A model generated the notes under the pieces. That model did not search any database and was not told where the DNA came from. It was given only the letters and a program-made list of their open reading frames with translations. A stretch of 64,000 nt of DNA from positions 45,089,470 to 45,153,469 of the forward strand of contig CM039465.1 in assembly GCA_022414725.1 (NCBI GenBank), read 5' to 3'. This DNA comes from Microglena sp. YARC (lineage: Eukaryota > Chlorophyta > Chlorophyceae > Chlamydomonadales > Chlamydomonadaceae). This document shows, in pieces, positions 21,145 through 35,200 of the stretch (within the stretch, counting starts at the first letter, position 1; each line of letters begins with the position of its first letter). The translations under genes were made by a program, and so were the position numbers.

Positions 21145-24019
21145 CTGTGCACATATTGATGGGGTTGTTATTGTTGATGTCAGTGGTTGATGTTGTTGTA
21201 AGTGCTGATGTCAGTGTTGATGTTATTGTTGATTTTATTGTTGATGTTAGTGTTGGCGGGCATGCCAGCCATGCTGTAGGCCGCACTCAATGTCTTGTAG
21301 GATGTGTCGGGCTCATATATGGGAGGTTTGTAGTTTAAAAACAACTTCCATTTTTAGAAGTTTACAAAATACAACTTGAACAATTTAATAGAAGTTTGCT
21401 AAACGAATTTACGCATCTTGATGATGATAGAGATCATGTGAACCCACATGAACGTATGATGTGAACCCACATGAATGTATGATGTGAACCCACATGAATG
21501 TATGATGTGAACCCACATGAATGTATGATTCAGTTTTTTTTGCTGCCCTTACTGGCCCTAAAAAGCTGTAGAAGGCTATAAAAAGCTATACAAAGCAGTA
21601 AACCGCAGTCCCTGGAGGAGGCCTGAAACCATTAAGCTAATAAAAACCCACTTTCATATTTAAAAAAAGCTCTGGATATTAGATGGAGACAAGTGAGGAA
21701 AGCAGGTCAGCCAGCCAGCCGACCAATAGACAGGCAGACCCACTAATAACAGTGCACAGAAAAAAACGACAGCACCACTTGAGCGCAATTCATCAATGCA
21801 GCGTAGCTTCTACATGGGGTCAGGTGGCGACTGGTGAAGCAATTTTGCATATGTGTGTATGTACACTACAGTCTAGGGGTAGGCCAAATAGGCTGAAGGG
21901 ACTTGCCCATCTGTCGCAAGAAGAGCAAAAAATAAGAAGCATTGAAGAACTGAACCCCAAACAGTCGTTTTACCGACTGGGGTACTGAGTTCGTGTTACA
22001 GTACAAATGTAATTATAAGATTATAATTAGATATAGCAATGCAATATTCACTGCAGCTCTTGCATCCCCTGTGTCGACGGACTTCCCTGGACATGGGGAG
22101 ATTCTACAATAATTGTTATATAATTATCCCACCTGCTCAAACAGCTGTACCACCGTGCTCAAACTGTGCTACAATAATAATGGAATATTCATGAAATCAT
22201 TGTCCCACCTTCTCAAACAGCACCCCACCTGTTCCACCTGTTCTACAATCATAATGTAATATTAATTAAATCATCATCCCACATGTTCAAAAAGTGCTAC
22301 AAAAATAATGTAATATTCATGAAATCATCGTCCCACCTGCTCAAACAGCTGTTCCACTGTGCTCAGCTGTCCTGCCTTTCCGGCCGCTGAGATGGCGGTG
22401 TTGTACATTATGTGATTCGGCCTGAGCCCCAGGGCCCTAGCACGCTCCAGCACCCCTACTGCCTCCTCACACTTCCCAGCACGCTCGTAGGCAGACATCA
22501 TAGCATTGCAGACGACTTCGTTGATCAGCTTCTCTCCAACATGGGGGCCCTTGCCCCCCCGGGGGGCGGGTGCCCCCTGGCTGCCCCTCTCCCTTACAAG
22601 GGTCGGCCAAGTCTCCGGGTTGGGGGGGGGCTTGAGTGAGCTCAAGGCAGCTATGGCCGACATGGCCGACAGTTGGTCAGCTATGGTCGTACTTGCTTGG
22701 ATAGACAGGCTCTGGAAGAGAAGAGGAGAGGAGGCTTCGGAGGTGGTGTCAAGGGGGAAGCGGCGAGCAAAGTTGGCTTGGCCAGGTTGGTTATCTGTAC
22801 CGGCAGACTCTGGGCTGGGTGGGGAGCTCCTAGAGGGGGTGCGCCAACCGTTTGGCTGTCGGCTGAAAAGACTGAACGACTCACTACCACCTGCGCCTGC
22901 ACTGCTGCCAGGCCCCCCTTTATTTGAGTCCACTGCAGGTGACTGGCGGTACATGGCAGCCGCATGGGCGGCCGTAGCTGGTCTGGAGGGCTCAGACGTC
23001 AGGGGCCCGGCAGCCCTAGCTGCCTGCTGGCCCGAACTAACATTGTTGACCTCAAGCAAGCTGATGCCATTCAGTTGCGATGCACTGCTCCACACCGAGG
23101 TTTCTTCCTGGCCCACACCCTTGACTTGGCTTGAGTCAGGAGTTTGGGGTGTGGGTGATGAAGATATAATGGAGGGTAGCCCGGGCTGGGGGTTGAGAGG
23201 GGATGCACGCTGATCTGGGCTGGGCCCGGGCTGAGTGAGTGTGGGTGCTTGCTGGTCAGCACTGACTGGGGGAGTGCGAGGGGGGGCGGGTACATTGTTT
23301 CCACCTATTGTTTTCACCACCGAGATGGGGACCCTGTTCACGCCCCTGTCTACACCCATGGCCTGCGGGTCCAAGAACACTCGCTGCCGGTCCCGATCCC
23401 TATATGAGTAGGGTAAGGAACTCCCGGACCCGCTTTGCTTCTCCAAGTGGATGAACACAGCCTCGGCAAGCTGCCACTGCCCCTGTTCACCCAGGGAAGA
23501 CAGCACGGCGCTGTAGGTGAACGCGTTCGGCTGCACACTTCCCAACTCGGGCCGCTGCATTAGGTGGAGCATCTCCATGGCCTGGGTCCACTCCTTGGCA
23601 TTGCACAGGGCGCGGATGAGGGCGGTGTAGGTGCGCACCTGCAGGGGGGGGGGGGGGGGGTAGGTTGGCAAGGGTTGTCGTGGTGGTGGTGGTGATACTG
23701 AAGGTTAGTTAGGGTGGTGGTGGTGCCGCTGCATCAAGTGTAGCATCACCATGGCCTGGGTCAACTCCTTAGCATTGCACAGGGCACGTAAGAGGGCGGT
23801 GTAGGTGCTCACCTGCAAGGGTGTACGTGTGTGTGTGTGTGTGTGTGTGTAGAGTATAGGCTGGCCAGGGTTGGCGTGGTGGTGGTGGTGGTGGTGGTGG
23901 TAAAAGTAAGTTAGGGTGGTGGTGGTGGTGCAGTATCAGATGGAGCATCTCCACGGCCTGGGTCCATTCCTTGGCAATGCACAGGGCACGGATGAGGGTG
24001 GTGTAAGTGCGCACTGCTG

Positions 24020-24061
<42 letters not shown>

Positions 24062-27000
24062 AGAGTATTGGTTGACAAGGGTTGTCGTAGTGGTGGTGGT
24101 GGTGGTGGTGGTGGTGGCGCTGCATTAGGTGTAGCATCTCCATGACCTGGGTCCTCTCCTTGGCATTGCACAGGGCACGACATCCGCGGCCTTTTGCACG
24201 TCTCCTGATTAAGGTAGGGCTGCACTCCCTCCTCATCTACCCACCAGGGTAATTCAAAGCGCGCGCTTTTGCGCTTTTGAGCGCTGACTTTTTGACCCCC
24301 TCTGCGCTTTAAGCGCAATTTTTTGCAAATCCCTGTGGGCGTAGCAAGCAATTTTTGCGCTTTTTGCACTACAAAGCGCAGTTTTTTTGTTTTCAAGTGC
24401 GCTAAAGCGCTGGCCAATTTGGCCATTTGAAGTACCCTGCTATCCACCCTTGTCAACACCCACCCAGCCATAACCCCTAACCCACCCATGCAGACATGCT
24501 CACATTGGGCTTCATCATCCACTCAACCACGTCTGTGGCTTTCTGTGCCTCTCCTGCTGACGCTAGGGTTGTACTCCTACTCACCCTTTTAACCACCTAC
24601 CCAGCCAGCCAGCCACCAACCCAACCTTGTAACCACCCACCCAGCCAGCTTTAACCCCATCAGCTGGTTTATGTACGGAGTCCACCATCCGGGGGTAACA
24701 AAAAATTGCATGCTCACACCGGGCTTCAAATTGTTCTTCAACATCCATTGAACCACGTCTGTGGCCTTTTGCACCTCTCCTACTGAAGCCAGGGCGGTGC
24801 TTCCTACTCATCTACTCAACCTTTTAACCACCCACCCACCCATAAACCCAACCTTGTAACCACCCGCCCACCTACCCAGCCACCCAGCCAGCCATAACCC
24901 AATAACTGCTTTATGTACGGAGTCCACCTTCCGGGGGTAACAAAAAAATGGCATGCTCACATTGGGCTTCAAATTATTCTTCAACATCCATCCAACCACA
25001 TCCTTGGCCTTTTGCGCCTCTCTTGCTGATGCTAGGGCGGTACTCCCATCTCATATATTCGCCCTTTTAACAACTCACCCAGCCACCCACCCAGCCATAA
25101 GCCCAACCTTGTCACCATCCATAGCATGCTCCCATTGGGCTTCAAATTGTTCTTCATCCACTCAACAATGTCTGCGACCTTCTGTGCCTCTCCTGCTGAC
25201 GCTAGGGCAGTGATCCAAACTCATATACTCCCCCTTTTAACCACCCAGCCAGCCACCAACCCAACCTTTTAAGCACCCACCCAGCCATAACCCCAACCTT
25301 GTCACCATCCATAGCATGCTCACATTCGGCTTCAAATTGTTCTTCAGCATCCACTCAACCACGTCTGTGGCTTTTTGTGCCTCTCCTGCTGACGCCAGGG
25401 CGGTGATGAGTGCTGTGCAGGACACCACGTCAGGTCGAATCCCGCGGCTGCTCATCTGCTCAAACAGGGCCAGGGCTCGCACCCAGTCGCTGCCTGCGGC
25501 GCAGGCGCTTATTACAGCTGCGTAGGCATGGCCTGTATGGGTGGGAGGTGAAGGCTGGGTGGGTGGGTGGGTGGGAGTATGGGTAGAAGGTTGGGGTGGA
25601 GGCTGAGCCGGGCTGGTGTGGGGGGGGAGTGTGTGTGTGTGGGGGGGGGGGCGTGGTTGGGGGAGACATGGCCTGTATGGGTGGGTGGGATGGAGGGTGG
25701 AGGCTGGGTGGGTGGCGATGGTGTAGGGTGGCAGTGATTGAAGGTTAAGGCTGTGGCTGTGGCTGGGGGGAGGGGAGAGGTGTGTGGACAACCACGTCAG
25801 ATTGGATCCCGCGGCTGCTCATCTGCTCAAAGAGGGGCCAAGGCTCGCACCCAGTCGCTGCCTAAGGCGCAGCGCTTATTACGGCTGCGTAGGCATGGCC
25901 TGCATGGGTGGGTGGGGGTGGGGGTTGAGGCTGGGTGGGTGGGTGGGTGGGTGGGTGGATAGAAGGTTGAGGCTGGGCTGGGTGGGGAGAGGTGGAGGAG
26001 TGGGGGTGAGGGCGGGGGGGCGGGGGGGGAGGGGGTAGATATGACCTGTCTGGGTGGGTGGGTGGGTAGAAGGTTGGTGCTGGTGCTGGGGTGGGTGGAG
26101 GTCGAGGGCGTGTGGACACCACGTCATGTTGGATTCCGTGGCTGCTCATTTGCTTCAGACAGGGCCAGGGCTTGCACCCAGTCGCTGCCTAAGGAGCAGG
26201 GCTTATGACGGCTGCGTATGCATGGCCTGTATGGGTGGGTGGGTGGGTGGGGTGGGTGGGAAGAAGGCTGGGGCTGGGGCTGGGGGGGGGAAGGTGGAGG
26301 GTGTGTAGACACCACGTCAGGTTGGATTCCGCGGCTGCTCATTTGCTCGAAGAGGGCCAGGGCTCCCATCCTGAAGCGCAGGCGCTTATTACAGCTGCGT
26401 ATGCATGGCCTGTATGGGTGGGTGGTATATATCGAATGCCCTCAACCACTGGCTGCCGTCAGGGGCTGCCCACATGGCTGCTGTGTACACATGAAAGCTG
26501 GGTTTCATCCCCCTCTCACCCCACTACCCACCCCACCGACCCCAACACTGCCCACCTGTTGGCTCACAGCCGGCAGTCTCCATGTCCCTCCATACATCGA
26601 ATGCTCTCAACCACTGGTTGCCGTCAGTGGCTGCCCTCATGGCTGCGGTGTACACATGAACGCTGGGTTTCATTGGCGAGCCTGTGGAGGAAGGAGGGAG
26701 GGGTGGGGTGGGGGTGGGGGGAAAGGGTTGTTGTTGTTGTTGTTGGGGTTGTGGGGGTTTAGTTGATGAGGGGAGGGTCGGTGGCACAGACGGACAAATG
26801 GGTAACCCTAGGGGCTCCCGCCCCCTTGAAGAGAAAGCTCCGCAAAAAATGTAACAATGACCAGACTAAGAGCAAATCGAACCAGACCGCTCCCTAAAGC
26901 TTCTAGTTACTGAAAGTACAATTGTTTTGAATGATTTTTTGTTTTAGCCCCTCCTGTACGGTTAGGCAAGTCTCTTTAAACCTATTTGGACTAACCCCTG

Positions 27001-30000
27001 GACTGTAACAACACACAACCAAGTTCCTGCACCCATCAGGGTACTACTAAAGCGCGCGCGAAGGAAAGCATGGTGCCGTGCTGCCTTTTTGAGCCCCTCT
27101 GCGCGTTTCGCGCAGTTTTTTCAACCCCCTGTGGGCGCAGCGCGCAGTTTTTGCAAAAAGCGCTGACCAATTTGACATTTGTGCGCTTTAAGCGCTGGCC
27201 AATTTGGCAGAAGTAGTACCCTGCACCCCACCCCACCCACCCCACACACACACACCACCCCCCACTACTGTTCTGCCTGGCCACACCGACTCCACCTGCC
27301 TGCGGGGGAGTCTCTCATGTCGAGATGCATCCGCATCGCTTCCTCCAAGGGGGGAACGACCTTATGCGTCACACAAGACAGAAACTGGAACCCCAAACCA
27401 GGAAACGAAATAACACTGACTACACCCACGCTACACGACTACACCGACGAACACACCCACACCCTCACACCCACCCACCCACACCCACACAACACCGACT
27501 CCACCTGCCTGCGGGAGAGTCTCTCATGTCGGCGTACATCCGCATCGCTTTCTCTGTCTGACCCAGCCGGGTGCACACCTCGATGTAGGTGAGGCAAAAG
27601 CGGCAGTCAGGGTAAACACCATCAGACACACTTTCCTCCCATATCTGCGAGAGAAGGCATGTGTGTGTGTGTGTGTGTGTGTGTGTGGGGGGGGGGGGGG
27701 TATGTGTGTGGGCGTGTGTGTGTGTGTGTGGGGTGGGGGGGTAGTGTGTGGGTGGGAAGGTAGTGTGTGTGGGGGAGGTGTGTGTGTGTGTGTGTAGGGG
27801 GGGTAGTGTGTGGGGGGGAGGTGTGTGTGTGTGTGTGTAGGGGGGGGGGGGGGGGGGGGGGGGGGGTGTGGGAGGGTGTGTGCCGCTTTCTTTGTCTGAC
27901 CCAGCCGGGTGTACACCTCGATGTAGGTAAGGCAAGAGTGGCAGTCGGGTAAACACCATCAGGCACACTTTCCCCTCATATCTGCGGGGAGGTGGTGTGT
28001 GTGTGTGTGGATGGGTGTGGATGGGTGTGTGTGGTGGTGGTGTGTGAGGGGTGGGGGGGGGGGTGGGGTAGGTGTGTGCGCGTGTGTGTGTAGGTGGGGG
28101 TTGTAGGTGTGTGTGTGTGTGTGTTTGTGTGTGTGTATGTGTGTGTGTGTGTGTGTGGGGGGGGGGCTGGGGATCGGTGTGGTGCATTACCTGCATTGCC
28201 CTAGGCAACAAGTTAGCAGCCATGGCCGCCCTCATGGCTGCAGTGTATGTGTACTTAGTGAGGTGCTCTTTGTTCTAGTTGCTGTTGGTGTTGGTGGTGG
28301 TGTGAGTGGTGGTGTGTGTGTGTGTGTGTGTGTGTGTGTGGTGGGGGGGGGGGGGGGGGCTGGGGGTGTGTGTGGTGACATTACCCGCATTGCCCTAGGC
28401 AACAAGTTAACAGCCATGGTGGACCTTACGACTGCAGTGTAGGTGTACTTAGTGTGCTGCTCTTTGTTATTGTTGGTGTTGTTGTGTGTGGTAGTGTGTG
28501 TGCGGTATGTGTGTGTGTGTGTGGTGTGTGGTGTGTGTGGTGTATGTAGTGTGGTGCAGTGCATTACCTGCATTGCCCTAGGCAACAAGTTAGCAGCCAT
28601 GGCAGCCCTCATGGCTGCAGTGTATGTGTAATTAGTGAGCTGCTTGTTGTTATATTTGCTGTTGGTGGTGGTGGTAGTGGTGGGTGGTGGTGAGTGTGCG
28701 TGTGCGTGTGTGTGTGTGAATGGGGTGTGTGTGGTGTGTGTGTGTGTGTGGGGGGGGGGTGCGGTGTACTACCTGCATTGCCCTAGTCAACAAGTGTGGT
28801 GTGTGGTGTAGTGTGGTGTAGTGTGGTGTGTGTGGTGTAGTGTGGTGTGTGTAGTGTAGTGTGGTGTGTGCGGTGTAGTGTGGTGTGTGTGGTGTAGTGT
28901 GGTGTAGTGTGGTGTGTGTAGTGTAGTGTGGTGTGTGTGGTGTAGTGTGGTGTGTGTGGAGTAGCGTGGTGTGTGTGGTCTAGTGTGGTGTGTGTGGTGT
29001 AGTGTGGTGTGTGTAATGCAGTGTAGTGTGGTGTGTGTGGTGTAGTGTGGTGTAGTGTGGTGTGTGTAGTGTAGTGTGATGTGTGTGGTGTGTGCGGTGT
29101 AGTGTGATGTGTGTGATGTAGCGTGGTGTGTGTGGTGTAGTGTGGTGTGTGTGGTGTAGTGTGGTGTGTCTGGTGTGTGTGGTGTGTGTGGTGTAGTGTG
29201 GTGTGTGTGGTGTAGTGTGGTGTGTGTGGTGTGTGTGGTGTAGTGTGGTGTGTGTGGTGTAGTTATGTGTGTGTGGTGTAGCGTGGTGTGTGTGGTGAAG
29301 TGTGGTGTGTGTGGTGTAGTGTGGTGTGTGTGGCGTAGTGTGGTGTGTGTGGTGTGTGTGGTGTGTGTGGTGTGTGTGGTGTAGTGTAGTGTGGTGTAGT
29401 GTGGTGTGTGTGGTGTAGTGTGGTGTGTGTGGTGTAGTGTGGTGTGTGTGGTGTAGTGTGGTGTGTGTGGTGTAGTGTGGTGTAGTGTGGTGTGTGTGGT
29501 GTAGTGTGGTGTGTGTAGTGTAGCGTGGTGTGTGTGGTGTAGTGTGGTGTGTGTGGTGCAGTGTGGTGTAGTGTGGTGTAGTGTGGTGTGTGTGGTGTAG
29601 TATGGTGTGTGTGGTGAGTGTGGTGAGTGTGGTGTAGTGTGGTGTAGTGTCGTGTGTGTGGTGTAGTGTCGTGTGTGTGGTGTAGTGTCGTGTGTGTGGT
29701 GTAGTGTGGTGTGTGTGGTGTAGTGTGGTGTAGTGTCGTGTGTGTGGTGTAGTGTGGTGTAGTGTGGTGTAGCGTGGTGTGTGTGGTGTAGTGTGGTGTG
29801 TGTGGTGTAGTGTGGTGTAGTGTGGTGTGTGTGGTGTAGTGTGGTGTAGTGTGGTGTGTGTGGTGTAGTGTGGTGTAGTATGGTGTGTGTGGTTTAGTGT
29901 GGTGTGTGTGGTGTAGTGTGGGGTGTGGTCTGTGTATAGTGGTGCATCACACTAGGCAACAAGTTAGCAGCCATGGAAGCCCTCATGGCTGCAGTGTAGG

Positions 30001-32236
30001 TGTGGTTAGTGTGCTGCCCTCTACTAAAGTTGCTTTTGGTGGTGTGTGTGTGGGTGTGTGAGCGTGTGTGTGTGGGGGGGGAAGGGGGCTGGGGGTTGGT
30101 GTGGTGCAATACCTGCATTGCCCTAGGCAACAAGTTAGCAGCCATGGCAGCCCTCATGCGGCAGTGTAGGTGTCGTTGGTGTGCTGCTATGTGTTATTGC
30201 TGCTGTTGTTGTCGGTGGTGATGGTGGGTGGTGGTGTAGTGTGAGTGCGGTGTGGTGTGGCTCATTACCTGCATTGCTCTAGGCAACAAGTTAGCAGACA
30301 TGGCAGCCCTCATGGCGGCAGTGTAGGTGTAGTTGGTGGGATGCAGCCCACCGCCCCCAGCCCACTCCGGCGATCTCATCCACTCATACACATTTAGAGC
30401 GCTCACAGCGTCTCCATGGTCGGCACACACACGGATGACCTGATGGGGTTGGTTTGGTTTGGTTTGGTTTGGTTTGGGGGTTGGAGTGGGGGTTGGGAGT
30501 GGGGGTGGGGGATGGAGGGTGGGTGGGTGTAGATAGAGGGATGCAGCCCACCGCCCCCAGCCCACTTCGGCGATCTCATCCACTTCTACACATTTAGAGC
30601 GCTCACAGCGTCTCCGTGGTCCGCACAGACGCGGATGACCTGATGTGGTCGGGTTGGGTTGGGGGTCGGAGTGGGGGGTGGGATTGGGGTGGGGATGGGG
30701 GGAGAAGAGAAGTAAGTTGGAAGTCTACAAGGCTCACATGGTCGGCACACATGCGGATTACCTGATGAAGGTGGGGCGGGGTGGAAGTGGGGGGTGGGGG
30801 GGAGTGGAAGTGGGAGTGGGAGTGGGGGTGGGGGTGGGGGGGGGTTAGTGGGGTGGAGTGGGAGTGGGAGTGGGGGTGGGGGGGAGAGGAAGAGTAAGTT
30901 GGCAGTCTACAAGGCATACCGTGGTCTGTATACGTGCGGATGACCTGATGGAGGTGGAAGGGTGGGGGTGGGGTGTGTGGGGGAGTGGGAGTGGGAGTGG
31001 GGGTGGGGGGAGAGAAGAAGAGTAAGTTGGCAGTCTACGAGGCTCACATGGTCGGCCACACATGCGGATTACCTGATGGGGGCGAGTGGGGGGGGAGTGG
31101 GAGTGGTGGTGGGGTGGGGGGGAGTGGGAGTAGGAGTGGGAGTAGGGGGTGGGTGGGGTGGGGTGGGTGGGGGGAGAAGGAAAGTAAATTGGCAGTCTAT
31201 GAGGCTCACATGGTCGGCACACATGCGGATTACCTGATGGGGGTGGGGCGGGGTGGGAGTGGGGGGTGGGGGGTGGGGGGTGGGAGTGGGAGTGGGGGGT
31301 GGGGGTGGTGGGGGGGATTGGGATTGGGAGTGGGGTTGGGGGGTTGGGGGGGGGGGGAGAAGAAAAGTAAGTTGGCAGTCTATGAGGCACACCGTGGTCT
31401 GTATACATGCGGATTACCTGATGGGGGTGGAAGGGTGGGGGTGAGGGTGGAGGTTGGGGTTGGGAGTGGGGGGTGGGGGAAGAAGAGTAGGTTGGTAGTC
31501 TATGCGGCGCACATGACTAACACACTTGCGGATGACCTGATGTCCTTGAGCCAATCACCACACATGACTAAAACAGGCTTACTGAGGTGCACAGCCTGTC
31601 ATCACAGCTATGGCCAGTGTTTAATACCACACATGACTAAAACAGGCTTACCCAGGTGCACAGCCTGTCATCACACTTATGGCCAGTGTTAATTACCACA
31701 CATGACTAAAACAGGCTTACCGAGGTGCACAGCCTGTCATCACAGCTATGGCCAGAGTCCTTGAGCCAATCGAACAGCACTAGCGCCCTAAGCCACGTCA
31801 CTCGATTGCGTCCTAAAGAGGCAACCAGCCTGTCCAGCTTCCAGTTGTCAACTGGGCTCGAGAGTTGCAGGAGAGAAAGCTGGACAGGCTGGCTTGGGTC
31901 GAGGAGCAGGTAGAACTCTTCTGGCAAGTCTGGGAGGAGAGGGTGTGTGTGGGTGGGGGTATGTGTGTACGTGTGTATGTGTGTGTGTGGGAGGGGCAGG
32001 AGAGAAAGCTGGACAAGCTGGCTTGTGTCGAGGAGGAGGTAGAACTCTTCTGGCAAGTCTGGGAGGGGAGGGTGGTGTGGTGTGGTGTGTGTGTGAGTGG
32101 GGTGGGGGTGGGGGTGGGGGGGGTGAAGTGTGTGTGTGTGTGTATTTGAGGTTGTGGGCTCGAGAGGCGCAGGAGAGAAAGCTGGACAGGCTGGCTTGGG
32201 TCGAGGAGGGGTAGAATTCTTCGGGCAAGTCTGGGA

Positions 32237-32286
<50 letters not shown>

Positions 32287-35200
32287 CTTGAGGTGTGTGT
32301 GTGTATATGTATGTATATGTGTGTGTATGCGTGTGTATGTGTGTGTGCATGTGTTTGTATATGTGTGTATGCGTGTGTGCAGGTGTGCAGGTGTGTGTGT
32401 ATATGTATGTATATGTGTGTGTATGTGTGTGTGCATGTGTTTGTATATGTGTGTATGCGTGTGTGCAGGTGTGCATGTGTGTGTATGTGTGCATATGTGC
32501 GTGTATGTGTGTGTGTATGTGCATGTACATGTGTGTGTATGTGTGTGTGTGCATGTGTTTTTATATGTGTGTATGTGTGTGTGTATGTGTGTGTGTATGC
32601 GTCTGTATATGTGCGTGTATGTGTGTATGTGTGGGTGCATGTGTTTGTATATGTGTTTGCTTATGTATGTACGTGTGTGTGTGTGTGTCACCATGTCCAT
32701 CGCATCACAACGCACGATCACCAGAGCAGCCATAATCATCACACCAACCAAGTACACCAATCAGCAAGCACTGTCTTCACATCAACCACCAACCAAACCA
32801 ACCACCAACCACACCAACCACCAATCACACCAATCAGCAAGCACTGTCTTCACACCAACCACCAACCAAACTTAACCAACCACACCAATCAGCAACAACT
32901 GTCTTCACACCAACCACCAATCACACCAACCAGCAAGCACTGCCTTAACACCAACCACCAACCAAACCAACCACCAACTACACCAATCAGGAACAACTGT
33001 CTTCACACCTATCACCAATCACACCAACCAGCAAGCACTGCCTAAACACCAACCACCAATCACACCAACCACCAACCACACCAATCAGCAAGCACTGTCT
33101 CCACACCAACCACCAACCAAACCAACCACTAACCACACCAACCACCAACCACACCAATCAGCAAGCACTGTCTTCATACCAACCACCAACCACACCAACC
33201 ACCAAGTAAACCAATCAGCAACAACTGTCTTCACACCAACCACCAACCAACCACCACCCACACCAATCAGCAACCAAACCAACCACACCAACCAGCAAGC
33301 ACTGTCTTCACATCAACCACCAACCACACCAACCACCAACCAGCAAGCACTGCCTTAACACCAACCACCAACCACACCAATCAGCAAGCACTGTCTTCAC
33401 ACCAACCACCAACCATACCAACCACCAACCAACGCAATGCTCCTTTCACTCACCATTACCAGAGTCTTGGCTTGATGCACCCTCTGCCACCATGTCCATC
33501 ACATTGACTCACTATCACCAGAGCAGCCATAATCATCACACCAACCACCTATCAAGAAGCACTGCCTTCACACCAACCACCAACCACTTGCCATAATCCT
33601 CACACCAAGCATCAACCACACCTATCAGCAAGCACTGTCTCGCCACCGACCACCAACCACCTATCAGCTAGCACCGTTTTCACACCAACCACTACACACA
33701 CAAACCACCAATCACACCAACCGACTCAATGCTGTTCACACTCACCATCACAAGAGTCTTGATGCACTCCTAGTCACAAAGTCCATCACATGGACTCACT
33801 ATCACCAGAGCAGCCACAATCCTCACACCAAGCATCAATCACACCAATCAGCAAGCACTGTCTCCATACAAACCACCAATCACACCACCCAAACCAACCA
33901 CCAACCACACCAACCACCAATCACACAAACCAACTCAATGCTGTTCACACTCACGATCACCAGAGTCTTGGCTTGATGCACGCGTTACCACTATGTCCAT
34001 CACAATGACTCACCATCACCAGAGCAGCCATAATCATTACCAACCACCAACCACCCACCTCACCAATCAGCAAGCACTGTCTTCACCACCAACCACCAAC
34101 TACAAACAACCACAATCAGCAAGCACTGTCTTTGCCATACTAACACCAACCACCAGATCAGCAACACTGTCTTCACACCGCACAAGATTGCCTTCACACC
34201 AACAACCAAACACGTGCCATAATCCTACACCAACCACCATCAGCAAGCACTGTCTTCACGACCACCACTACTAACCACAAGATCAGCAAGCACTGCCTTC
34301 ACACCAACAACCAAACACGTGCCATAATCCTAACACCAACCACCAATCAGCAAGCACTGTCTTCACACCAACCACCAACTACTAACCACAAGATCAGCAA
34401 GCACTGCCTTCACACCAACAACCAAACACGTGCCATAATCCTAACACCAAACCCACCAATCAGCAAGCACTGTCTTCACACCAACCACCAACTACTAACC
34501 ACAAGATCAGCAAGCACTGCCTTCACACCAACAACCAACACGTGCCATAATCCTAACACCAACCACCAATCAGCAAGCACTGTCTTCACACCAACCACCA
34601 ACTACTAACCACAAGATCAGCAAGCACTGCCTTCACACCAACAACCAAACACGTGCCATAATCCTAACACCAACCACCAATCAGCAAGCACTGTCTTCAC
34701 ACCAACCACCAACTACTAACCACATCAGCAAGCACTGCCTTCACACCAACAACCAAACACGTGCCATAATCCTAACACCAACCACCAATCAGCAAGCACT
34801 GTCTTCACACCACCCAACTACTAACCACAAGATCAGCAAGCACTGCCTTCACACCAACAACCAAACACGTGCCATAATCCTAACACCAACCACCAATCAG
34901 CAAGCACTGTCTTCACACCAACCACCAAACTACTAACCACAAGATCAGCAAGCACTGCCTTCACACCAACAACCAAACACGTGCCATAATCCTAACACCA
35001 ACCACCAATCAGCAAGCACTGTCTTCACACCAACCACCAACTACTAACCACAAGATCAGCAAGCACTGCCTTCACACCAACAACCAAACACGTGCCATAA
35101 TCCTAACACCAACCACCAATCAGCAAGCACTGTCTTCACACCAACCACCAACTACTAACCACAAGATCAGCAAGCACTGCTTCACACCAACAACCAAACA

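Noticed and set aside
32288..33045. 250-codon Cys/Val-rich frame on plus
   Set aside because: Translation of (TGTATG)n followed by ACCAACC repeats inside PPR intron 2.
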